This document shows, one piece after another, positions 26,980 to 34,204 of a stretch of 64,000 nucleotides of DNA. Source of the DNA: Nakamurella sp. PAMC28650. Lineage in GTDB: Bacteria > Actinomycetota > Actinomycetes > Mycobacteriales > Nakamurellaceae. Positions within the stretch are counted from its first letter, which is position 1. Every line of letters starts with the position of its first letter. The notes below the pieces were generated by a model. The model was not told the DNA's origin, did no database searches, and saw only the letters and a program-made list of their open reading frames with translations. The stretch lies in assembly GCF_014303395.1 (NCBI RefSeq), contig NZ_CP060298.1, positions 2,604,001 to 2,668,000 on the forward strand, given 5' to 3'. The position numbers and the translations under genes are program-made.

Positions 26980-27372
26980 AGGGCTCCTCTGTCTCGAGTA
27001 GCACCCGCGGACGTTGACGCCCGGGCGCGCTGAGTAAGCAGACCGTAAACCTCCGGTGAGGTTTGCACCATAGGCCGAGCGGGTCGAAGCGCCGGGCCGC
27101 GGGAGGGGGACGTCCGACGATGCCGCACACGGGTGACGCGAGCGACGGGGCCGCTGGACAGCGGATTGACATCGCTCCACAACATTGTCAGCGCTGCATT
27201 GTCAGCGCTGCACAAAAGAGCTGCCGACGGCGCCGCTTGATCCGGCCGAAAAATCGTCGGCTATTGATCGGTGACGGCCGACGGACGATCGCACCGGCAT
27301 TGTCCGTCTGATACGTCCGGGATGGGTCCCCGCCCGATTCGTCGTCGACACACCGCGTGCCGGGTAGCCGTC
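26980..27372. other. Gene-free stretch upstream of the subtilase
   Basis: 393 bp between the protease start and the stop of the epimerase gene, both on the minus strand. It should carry the protease promoter. The only structure I see is the 14-bp direct repeat at 27183-27210. Confidence 0.6.
27183..27210. repeat. Direct repeat of 14 bp containing CAGCGCTG palindromes
   Basis: CATTGTCAGCGCTG occurs twice back to back. Each copy ends in the perfect 8-bp palindrome CAGCGCTG (27189-27196 and 27203-27210). It is about 200 bp upstream of the subtilase start and could be a pair of regulator sites. Confidence 0.75.
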
Positions 27373-28233
27373 TCAGCTCTTGTGGCCGGCTCGCAGTTCG
27401 TCCAGGAGCGAGGGCGCAGCAGGCTCCCAGCCGAGGTCCGCTCTGGCCTTCGCCCCGGTGGCCTGCTGACTTTGCAGCAGTGCATCGGCCAGTCCGGCGC
27501 CGAGTCGCGAGCGCGTCTCGTCAGCCGTCTCGGGGTGCACGCCGGCCGGGCCCGCAATGGCCTCGCCCAATTCCCGGACCGTCGGGCTCTGGCCGCCGGC
27601 GCCGATGTAGTAGCCCGTGGCCCTTTGTTCGAGTGCCCGGAGGTACAGGTCGGCGAGATCGTCGACGTGCACGGTGATCCAGTGCTGGGTGCCGTCGCCG
27701 ATCAGATGCAGCGCCCCCTGATCGTCCTTCGGCCCGGACGCCAGGACGTTGATCAAGCCTGCGCCGTGGCCGTAGACGATGCCCGGCGCGACGATTCCGG
27801 CGTGCACATCCGAGTGCATCACGATGTTCTCGACCTCGGCGCGCCAGGCCACCAGAGCGGGTGCGTCGAATGGTGTGGCCTCCGTCAGGTCGCCGCCGCT
27901 GCCGTAGACCCAGGCACCGGAGGTGTGGATGTACGGCTTGTCCGATCCTCCGAAGGCCGCTACCACCGCCTTGCACATGGATGTCTCGAACGCGACGCTC
28001 GTCTGGTCACCGGGGGAGGCCGTGTGGATCGCTCCGTCGACGGCCTCCAGCTGGGCGGTGATCCAGGCGGTGTCGGTGATCTCGCCGATCACGGCGATCG
28101 CACCGTTCTTCGTGACCTTGTCGGCGGAGGACCGACTACGGACGACCGCAGTCACTTCGTGTCCCTCGGCCAAGAGCGACTTCACAATGGCCGAACCGAT
28201 GTAGCCGGTACCGCCGGTGAGCAGAACCTTCAT
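27373..28233 (-). CDS. NAD-dependent epimerase/dehydratase-family protein
   Basis: 286 residues of the extended SDR type: MKVLLTGGTGYIGSAIVKSL carries the GxxGxxG cofactor motif, AIHTASP the second conserved region, and the active-site region is atypical (HTSGAWVYGSGG). This resembles the small actinobacterial NAD-binding proteins annotated as epimerases, many of unknown substrate. ATG 28233 is the natural start. The gene follows the DUF427 gene in the same direction. Confidence 0.82.
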   Translation of the reverse strand: MKVLLTGGTGYIGSAIVKSLLAEGHEVTAVVRSRSSADKVTKNGAIAVIGEITDTAWITAQLEAVDGAIHTASPGDQTSVAFETSMCKAVVAAFGGSDKPYIHTSGAWVYGSGGDLTEATPFDAPALVAWRAEVENIVMHSDVHAGIVAPGIVYGHGAGLINVLASGPKDDQGALHLIGDGTQHWITVHVDDLADLYLRALEQRATGYYIGAGGQSPTVRELGEAIAGPAGVHPETADETRSRLGAGLADALLQSQQATGAKARADLGWEPAAPSLLDELRAGHKS

Positions 28234-28278
28234 GCTGCTGCCTCTTTCGTCATCAGATGCTGGGAATGGACGGTCGGA

Positions 28279-28662
28279 TCAGCCGGCGATCTGCTCGGCG
28301 ATCGCGTCCACCCGGTCGGGGTAGAAAGCGACGTGGTCCTTGATCCCGGCGACCGCCTCGTTCGGCGACTCGTAGGTCCAGATTGCATCTACCGAACGGT
28401 CGCCACCGACGGTGATGCTGTAGTAGCTGGCGTCACCCTTGTACGGGCAATGGGTGGAGTGGTCGGTGCGCTGCAACACCGTCTGGTCGACGTCGGCCAT
28501 CGGGATGTACTGAACGGCCGGGTAGGCGGCCTCCTGCAGGACGAGCGCCTTGTTGCTGTTCGCGACCACGCGGCCGGCGACGGAGACGATCACCCGGTTC
28601 GGGTTGGCCAGGACGCTGATCGGGTGGTCCGGTCCGGGCTGGAGAACTGGCTTGTCGGACAT
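28279..28662 (-). CDS. DUF427 domain protein
   Basis: 127 residues. IVSVAGRVVANSNKALVLQE, YIPMADVD, THCPYKGDASYYSI and AFYPDRVD are the hallmark segments of DUF427, including the conserved C-P-Y-K-G. Function of the family is not established; it is often found beside small-molecule enzymes. ATG 28662 is chosen over 28725 because the shorter protein has the normal family N-terminus. It lies 45 bp upstream of the epimerase gene. Confidence 0.88.
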   Translation of the reverse strand: MSDKPVLQPGPDHPISVLANPNRVIVSVAGRVVANSNKALVLQEAAYPAVQYIPMADVDQTVLQRTDHSTHCPYKGDASYYSITVGGDRSVDAIWTYESPNEAVAGIKDHVAFYPDRVDAIAEQIAG

Positions 28663-28859
28663 CAGGGGGTCTTCTTTCTCTCGTGGCCGGCCGCAGCGAA
28701 CTCGGCCGGCTCCCACGACCAACAACAGAGCCGGCGGCCGGATTCATTCCCCCGGGTGCGCCGTGGACGCCATAAATGAGGTGCGCCGGAGGGCGGGCCG
28801 GAGGATCGTCATCTCGCAGACAGCGGCCGGCCCGGACGATTCGACGCGGAGGAGCGAGC

Positions 28860-29951
28860 ATGACGACGGTGGCCTTCACCATCTCGCCGGTGCGGATTCC
28901 CGCGTCGATCGACTCTGCGGATGCTGCGGACTTCATCGCGGCGATCGAGGTGCGGAACGCGGTCGAGACGCACAGCTACGGCACCGACGAGCTCAATTTT
29001 TCGCCCGCCGAGATGCTGCCGCGGTGGCTGGACAGCCACAAGAGGCACTGGATGTTCGTCGCCTGGATGGGCGGCCGGATCGTGGGTCGCGGTTCGATCG
29101 ACGCACTGCTGGAAGAGCCGGAGACGTGCTGGCTGGACGTCCGGGTGCTGCCGGAGTGCCGGCGGCTCGGCGTCGGCACGGCGCTGGCCGAATGTGTCGA
29201 GGCCGCCGCCCGGGAGGACGGACGGACGAAGCTGATCGTCTACGCGGTGTCGGCCCCGGGGGCGGGCCCGCAGCTGCACTCGCCGACCGGCTTCGGGTCG
29301 GTGCCGCAGCAGAACCCCGAGGTGCGTTTCCTGCTCGGCCGCGGCTACCGCCTCGAGCAGGTCGAACGCGGCAGCCGTCTGGCGCTGCCGGTCGACGAAG
29401 CCGACCTGGTGGGGCTGCTCGCGGCCTCCGCCACCGCCGCCGGGCCGGACTACCGGCTGCACAGTTGGTCCGGGCGGATCCCTGCGCGGTGGCTCGCGGA
29501 CATGGCGGTGCTCTACACCGCGATGAGCACGGAGGAGCCGTCGGCCGGGCTGGAGGAACCGGAAAGTGTGTGGACACCGGAGCGGATCACCCAGACGGAG
29601 GAGTTGGAGGCCGTCAACGGGCGGACCAGCCTGTTCACCGTCGTCGAGAACCTGCCCACGGGCAGACTCTGCGGCCTGACGATGTTCTCGGTACCGGCGG
29701 AGACCACGCGCGTGGTCTCGCAGGAGGACACCCTGGTGATGCCCGCACATCGCGGACACCGGCTCGGCACCTCGATGAAGATCGGCAACCTCCTCCAGCT
29801 GCAGCGTGATCTTCCTGGGCACCCTGCGATCGCCACCTTCAACGCGGAGGAGAACCGGCCGATGCTGGACGTCAACGAGGCGGTCGGTTTCCGGCCGATG
29901 GGCTACGAGGGCGCCTGGAAGAAGGTGTTGACGGCCCGGAATCTTCGGTAG
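28860..29951 (+). CDS. Double GNAT-domain acetyltransferase
   Basis: 363 residues from ATG 28860 with GGAGGAG five bases upstream. Two GNAT domains: the first has acetyl-CoA-binding CRRLGVGTALAECVEAA, the second PAHRGHRLGTSMKIGNLLQL. The C-terminal domain carries an FNAEENRPMLDVNEAVGFRP segment, usual in the mycothiol-synthase-like and streptothricin-type fold. Two-domain forms may use the N-terminal copy for structure only. Substrate unknown. Confidence 0.85.
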   Translation: MTTVAFTISPVRIPASIDSADAADFIAAIEVRNAVETHSYGTDELNFSPAEMLPRWLDSHKRHWMFVAWMGGRIVGRGSIDALLEEPETCWLDVRVLPECRRLGVGTALAECVEAAAREDGRTKLIVYAVSAPGAGPQLHSPTGFGSVPQQNPEVRFLLGRGYRLEQVERGSRLALPVDEADLVGLLAASATAAGPDYRLHSWSGRIPARWLADMAVLYTAMSTEEPSAGLEEPESVWTPERITQTEELEAVNGRTSLFTVVENLPTGRLCGLTMFSVPAETTRVVSQEDTLVMPAHRGHRLGTSMKIGNLLQLQRDLPGHPAIATFNAEENRPMLDVNEAVGFRPMGYEGAWKKVLTARNLR

Positions 29952-30032
29952 CGACGTCTCACCCTGCGCGCCGGCGGGCGGCGGACCATACTGAGCAATC
30001 CACTGCCGGAAAACTCGTGGAGGGTTGAGCGT

Positions 30033-31115
30033 ATGGCACACGTCTTGTGCATCGGAACCGAGAAGGGTTTGTTCACGGCGCGGAGCGACGACGACCGCAG
30101 GAGCTGGGAGATCGGCGTGCCGCAGTTCCAGATGACCAACGTCTACGCGGTCGGGGTCGACAAGCGTTCCAGCACCAACCGATTGCTGGCCGGCGTGACC
30201 AGCTCGCACTTCGGTCCGAGTGTGGCGGTCAGCGACGACCTCGGCGCGACCTGGAGCGAACCGGACGAGCCACCGTTGGCCTTTCCGGACGCGGCAGGCG
30301 TTGCGCTGGAGCGGGTCTGGCAGTTCGCGGCCAGTCCGACGGCGGCCGGTGTGGTCTACGCCGGCACTCAGCCCTCTGCGCTGTTCAAGTCCACCGACGG
30401 CGGTCAGACGTACGACATGATGCCCGGTCTGTGGAACCACCCGCACCGCCCGCAGTGGGGGGCCGGGTTCGGCGGACAGGCCATCCACACCGTCCTGCCG
30501 CATCCCAGTGACCCGGACCGACTGCTGGTGGCGATGTCCACCGGCGGTGTCTACCGGTCCGAGGACGCGGGGGTGAGCTGGAACCCGGCCAACAAAGGCA
30601 TCAAGGCCTACTTCTTCCCCGATCCATGGCCGGAGTTCGGCCAATGTGTGCACAAGGTCGCCCGTGACGCCGGCGACCCCGAGCGGCTCTACGCGCAGAA
30701 CCACCACGGCGTCTATCGATCCGATGACGGCGGCGACAGCTGGGGCAGCATCGCCGATGGTCTACCCACCGACTTCGGCTTCACCATGGTGGCGCATCCG
30801 TCGAAACCGGGTGTCCTCTACACCTTTCCGATCGAGGCGGATGGCCGGCGCTATCCACCCGACTTCCGTTGCCGCGTCTATCGTTCCACCGACGCGGGAG
30901 CCACCTGGAAAGCTCTGGACAATGGACTGCCGACCGACGACTTCTATCCGGTGGTGCTGCGGGACGCGATGTGCACCGACGACGCGGCCGTCACGGGCGT
31001 GTATTTCGGGACCAGGTCCGGTGAGGTGTTCGGCAGTGCCGACGAGGGCGACTCGTGGTCGTTGATCGCCGAGCACCTGCCGGACGTGCTCTGCGTGCGG
31101 GCCTTCCAGGTGTGA
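30033..31115 (+). CDS. BNR/Asp-box beta-propeller protein (sialidase-like fold)
   Basis: 360 residues. Repeated Asp-box motifs: SDDLGATWSEP, STDGGQTYDMM, SEDAGVSWNPA, SDDGGDSWGSI, STDAGATWKAL, SADEGDSWSLI, spaced as blades of a beta-propeller. No signal peptide, so cytoplasmic, and no sialidase Arg triad or FRIP motif that I can see; so not a true sialidase. GGAGG lies 9 bases before the ATG. Three bases after its stop begins a MoaD/ThiS-like gene, a pairing seen in actinobacteria whose function I do not know. Confidence 0.85.
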   Translation: MAHVLCIGTEKGLFTARSDDDRRSWEIGVPQFQMTNVYAVGVDKRSSTNRLLAGVTSSHFGPSVAVSDDLGATWSEPDEPPLAFPDAAGVALERVWQFAASPTAAGVVYAGTQPSALFKSTDGGQTYDMMPGLWNHPHRPQWGAGFGGQAIHTVLPHPSDPDRLLVAMSTGGVYRSEDAGVSWNPANKGIKAYFFPDPWPEFGQCVHKVARDAGDPERLYAQNHHGVYRSDDGGDSWGSIADGLPTDFGFTMVAHPSKPGVLYTFPIEADGRRYPPDFRCRVYRSTDAGATWKALDNGLPTDDFYPVVLRDAMCTDDAAVTGVYFGTRSGEVFGSADEGDSWSLIAEHLPDVLCVRAFQV

Positions 31116-31118
31116 GGC

Positions 31119-31421
31119 ATGGGAGACGACGGCTGCTCGACCGTTTCGGTCACGGTGCTGGTGCCGGGTGTCCTGCGCGCCGAATGCGGTGGATCGTCGA
31201 CGCTCGCCCTGCGGTCGGGGCCGACGCTCGGTGCGCTGCTGGATGAACTTGCGGCCTGCCAGCCGCGGCTGCACCGCCGGATCCGGTCCGAGCAGTCGGT
31301 GATCCGCCGGTACGTGAACGTCTACGTCGACGGTGAGGACTGCCGGTTGACGGGTGTTCTCGCTACGCCGCTGCGCGCCGGGGCGGAGGTGCAGATCCTG
31401 CCCTCGGTCGCGGGGGGTTGA
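31119..31421 (+). CDS. MoaD/ThiS-family ubiquitin-like sulfur carrier
   Basis: 100 residues of beta-grasp fold ending ...ILPSVAGG, the diglycine tail needed for adenylation and thiocarboxylation. The RRYVNVYVDGEDCRL core is typical of MoaD-like proteins. There is no MoaE, ThiG, E1-like MoeB or other cofactor gene nearby; its partner is the BNR protein, 3 bp upstream. The stop codon lies inside the first unit of a tandem repeat, so repeat slippage could alter the C-terminus. Confidence 0.85.
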   Translation: MGDDGCSTVSVTVLVPGVLRAECGGSSTLALRSGPTLGALLDELAACQPRLHRRIRSEQSVIRRYVNVYVDGEDCRLTGVLATPLRAGAEVQILPSVAGG

Positions 31422-31462
31422 CGCGGGGGGTTGACGCGGGGGGTTGACGCGGGGGGTTGGCG
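31411..31462. repeat. Four tandem 13-bp repeats at the moaD-like stop
   Basis: Unit CGGGGGGTTGACG three times plus CGGGGGGTTGGCG. The first unit includes the last codons and TGA of the ubiquitin-like gene (GGG-GGT-TGA). Confidence 0.95.
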
Positions 31463-31553
31463 TCGTCATCCAATGGTCGGGCTCGCGCTGCGTGCCGGTA
31501 TGGAGGTGGCGACATCCGCCCGGAGAAGGTGATTCGGGCCTAGGGTTTCCGTC

Positions 31554-32126
31554 ATGACCTCACGTCGTCTGGCCTGGATGTGCATCACCACGCTCGTGCC
31601 GATGGTGGTGGCCTGCGGCGGGGCCTCGGGCGGGACGGCTCAACCACCGGCCGGCCAAGGCCAGTCACAGGTCAGCCCATCGCAGGTGAACGCCCCCTCG
31701 ATGGCGACCGCTGGTTCGAGCCGGGCTGGGTCCATCGATGTCTGTGCCCTGCTCAGCGAAGCCGACGCCGCGGCGGTCGCCAGGGAGCGGAAGCTGGACA
31801 GCGCCCAGACGGCAGCCACCAAGTACACCCTGACGGCGACGAAGGTGGTGACCACCGCGAACGTAGGTCCCCCGACGTCGGGCTGCACGTTCAGCATCGG
31901 CAGCGGTGGGGGTGGCGGCACGGTGGAGATCGACGTCGTGCCGGCGGCCAACATCGCCGGATACGCGGACGGGAAGAAGGTCCCGGGCCTCGGCGACGAG
32001 GCGTACAGCGGGGGCGGACTGACCGTCGTCCGGGTCGGCGACGTCATGCTGCAGTCGAACGAGAACTCATTCACCCAAGGATTTGTCGTGGCCCTCTACC
32101 GGAAGATGATCCCGAAGCTGAAGTAG
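31554..32126 (+). CDS. Putative lipoprotein
   Basis: 190 residues. Signal ends PMVVAC with Cys at residue 21, followed by Gly/Ser/Gln/Pro linker. The mature part has a single Cys pair candidate (SIDVCALLSEADAAAVA and SGCTFSIG) and a C-terminal QGFVVALYRKMIPKLK. The ALLSEADAAAV and SGCTF pattern recalls DUF3558-type actinobacterial lipoproteins, but I am not certain. Outer-face anchored; function unknown. Confidence 0.8.
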   Translation: MTSRRLAWMCITTLVPMVVACGGASGGTAQPPAGQGQSQVSPSQVNAPSMATAGSSRAGSIDVCALLSEADAAAVARERKLDSAQTAATKYTLTATKVVTTANVGPPTSGCTFSIGSGGGGGTVEIDVVPAANIAGYADGKKVPGLGDEAYSGGGLTVVRVGDVMLQSNENSFTQGFVVALYRKMIPKLK

Positions 32127-32144
32127 CCTTCCCGGGTAATCCTG

Positions 32145-32233
32145 GTCCGCGCTGATGAACTCGTTGACTCCTGTCCCACCAGTCACATTCGGAGCAAGTT
32201 GATCAGCGCTGGCGAAGTTGATCAGCGCGGCCA
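32145..32233. repeat. Palindromic repeat element, copy A
   Basis: An imperfect inverted repeat: GCGCTGATGAACTCG at the left pairs with AAGTTGATCAGCGC at the right around the core GACTCCTGTCCCACCAGTCA. The right arm is present twice in tandem (19-bp units at 32196 and 32215). Copy B at 33332 matches it over about 85 bp, copy C at 61885 shares the core and arms. Confidence 0.85.
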
Positions 32234-32291
32234 GGCGGAACGAGCTGTGCAATAGTTGCGCATGTGCAGAGTTTGCATGTAGAGTGACCTG

Positions 32292-32633
32292 ATGAGCGAC
32301 CCCCTAATCGAGAACATCGACGCAGCAAGAGCTTTGCTTTCGCCGCCGATGCCCGTGTCGGAGGTCGAGCTGACCGAACTACTGAGCCGAGCGCAGGAGC
32401 ACCTGGCCGCTGCCCTGGACGAAACCATGGCCAGGGCAGCGCTGGGCGGTGCGTCGATGCGGACGATCGCAGCCTCGGCGCAGGTGGCACCGAACAGCGT
32501 TCCGCCGCGGTTGGCCAGGTCGGCGGCGTTGGCCCCCTACGCCGAGGGAGGCAAGGTCACCGCGGAGGCGCTGGCGGTGGCCAGGGCCGATCAGAAGAAA
32601 TTCACCTTCACCCCACGCAGGAGGACGACATGA
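32292..32633 (+). CDS. Small conserved-looking protein upstream of a VWA gene
   Basis: 113 residues, not recognised. It has two predicted helical stretches (EVELTELLSRAQEHLAAALDETMA and ASMRTIAASAQVAPNSVPPR) where the second looks like a helix-turn-helix with the wording of a 'random' HTH (MRTIAASAQVAPNSVPPRLARS). The C-terminus is basic (KKFTFTPRRRTT). Its stop overlaps the VWA start by 4 bases (ATGA), so the two are expressed together. Possibly DNA-binding; no more can be said. Confidence 0.6.
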   Translation: MSDPLIENIDAARALLSPPMPVSEVELTELLSRAQEHLAAALDETMARAALGGASMRTIAASAQVAPNSVPPRLARSAALAPYAEGGKVTAEALAVARADQKKFTFTPRRRTT

Positions 32634-33325
32634 CGGACGTCAACTACACCCACATCGCATTTCTGCTCGATCGGTCCGGTTCGATGATGAGCATCAAGTC
32701 CGATACCGAGGGTGGTTTCGACGCCTACATCGAGTCGCAGAAGACGCAGAGTGGCCGCTGCACCGTGACTCTCGCCCAGTTCGACGATCAGTACGAAGAG
32801 GTCTACGCCGGCCGGGATCTGCAGAGCGTGCCGAAACTGGATCTGCAGCCGCGGGGGTCGACCGCGCTCAACGACTCGATCGCCGCTCTCGTCCGATCGA
32901 CCGGTGAATACCTCGCCGCGCTTCCGGAAAAGCGGCGTCCGGGTTCGGTCATCTTCGGTATCATGACGGACGGGATGGAGAATGCCTCGCAGGAATGGAC
33001 CCGTCCCGCGATCAAGGCGCTCATCGAGGAGCAGGAGAAGAAGTACGACTGGACGTTCTCCTACATGGGGGCCAATCAGGACGCCATCGAGGTCGGCGGC
33101 AGCATGGGTATCCCGGCCGGCCGGTCCCTGACCTACGGCACCGGTACCGGCAACGTCCGAGCCGCCATGGCGGCATACGGTTCTTCGTCGGCGGCGCTCC
33201 GTCATTCGGTGGCCTCCGGGGTGGCCCCCGCAGCGGCACGCGAGAACATCGCCTACTCGATGGCCCAACGGGTGGCCGCCGCTCCGGACGCGGACGTGGC
33301 CGTTGACCAGGTGGACCCAGCCTGA
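32630..33325 (+). CDS. Von Willebrand factor A domain protein
   Basis: 231 residues. One VWA domain fills the first about 180: the MIDAS DxSxS is in FLLDRSGSMMS (Asp14), the Thr in PRGSTALND and the Asp in IMTDGMEN, so metal binding should be intact. The tail (GTGNVRAAMAAYGSSSAAL) is Ala/Ser rich. No signal peptide: cytoplasmic. Similar small VWA proteins accompany phage or tellurium-type gene clusters but none is present here. Coupled to the small HTH-like gene and bracketed by palindromic repeats A and B. Confidence 0.85.
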   Translation: MTDVNYTHIAFLLDRSGSMMSIKSDTEGGFDAYIESQKTQSGRCTVTLAQFDDQYEEVYAGRDLQSVPKLDLQPRGSTALNDSIAALVRSTGEYLAALPEKRRPGSVIFGIMTDGMENASQEWTRPAIKALIEEQEKKYDWTFSYMGANQDAIEVGGSMGIPAGRSLTYGTGTGNVRAAMAAYGSSSAALRHSVASGVAPAAARENIAYSMAQRVAAAPDADVAVDQVDPA

Positions 33326-33331
33326 CCACCC

Positions 33332-33458
33332 GTCCGCGCTGACGAACTCGTTGACTCCTGTCCCACGGGTCCCATTTCGGCCAAGTTGATCAGCGCGGGC
33401 GAAGTTGATCAGCGCGGGCGAAGTTGATCAGCGCGGGCGAAGTTGATCAGCGCGGGGG
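33332..33458. repeat. Palindromic repeat element, copy B
   Basis: Same element as copy A, same orientation, with the 19-bp right arm AAGTTGATCAGCGCGGGCG present four times (33383, 33402, 33421, 33440). Each arm contains the TGATCA palindrome. Confidence 0.9.
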
Positions 33459-33473
33459 GGGCTTGGGGGTGGA

Positions 33474-34193
33474 TCAGTCCGGCGGCGCGTCCTCGGCCAG
33501 CGCGTGCAGGGTGCTCAGGGCGGCGAAGGACGGTTCCCGGTCCCGTTCGATGTGGGCGTAGGCCAGCGCTTCGGCGACGCGCTCGTTGCCGGAGATGATC
33601 GCCTCGCACAGCTCGACGTGGTCGGAGAAGGCGTCGTCCACGTCGAGCTGCGAGGTCAGGTAGAACAGCCAGACCATCCGTCCGAGGATGGACTGCATCA
33701 GGGTGGTCATCAGTGCGTTGTCGGCCTGGTCGACGACCGCCTCGTGGAATTCGGCGCTGGCCGCCGCGATCCCGTACGGGTCACGTTCGTGGACCACCCG
33801 TCGGGTCTCGGCCAGCACCTGCTCCAACCGGTGGGTGGGCGCGCCCGCCGCCACCTGACGGGCCGCGTACCGGGTCGCGCCGACCTCCAGACACAGCCGC
33901 AGATCGAAGAGATCGTTGACCGCCTTGGCATCCCAGGTGGCGACGACGGCGCCGCGGCGGGGAAAGGTCCGCACGAACCCGTGCATCTCCAGCAGCGGGA
34001 CCGCCTCCCGGAGCGGGATGCGTGACACCTCGAACTCCTGGGCCAGACGCTGCTCGGTCAACCGGCTGCCCTGCGGATACCGGCCCAGGATGATCCCCTC
34101 CCGGATGGACAGGTAGATCTGGGAGGACAGCGAGACCTTCTCGATCAGCGGTGGACTGCCGGTGGGCCGCGCATTCTCGGGGGAGCGGCTCAT
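33474..34193 (-). CDS. GntR-family (FCD) transcriptional regulator
   Basis: 239 residues from ATG 34193. N-terminal winged HTH (SIREGIILGRYPQGSRLTEQRLAQEFEVSRIPLREAV) and an all-helical FCD effector domain (LFDLRLCLEVGATRYAA, FHEAVVDQADNALM, DHVELCEAIISGNERVAEALAYAHIERD) with the metal-binding Asp/His residues of that domain. It is the last gene of the minus-strand catabolic operon and its likely regulator. FCD proteins usually bind sites like TNGTATACNA; one such site is at 45507-45520 before the operon's first frame. Confidence 0.9.
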   Translation of the reverse strand: MSRSPENARPTGSPPLIEKVSLSSQIYLSIREGIILGRYPQGSRLTEQRLAQEFEVSRIPLREAVPLLEMHGFVRTFPRRGAVVATWDAKAVNDLFDLRLCLEVGATRYAARQVAAGAPTHRLEQVLAETRRVVHERDPYGIAAASAEFHEAVVDQADNALMTTLMQSILGRMVWLFYLTSQLDVDDAFSDHVELCEAIISGNERVAEALAYAHIERDREPSFAALSTLHALAEDAPPD

Positions 34194-34204
34194 CTTCGCG
34201 GGCG

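Noticed and set aside
33383..33458. CRISPR-like array of 19-bp units
   Set aside because: Units are contiguous without spacers and belong to the palindromic repeat.
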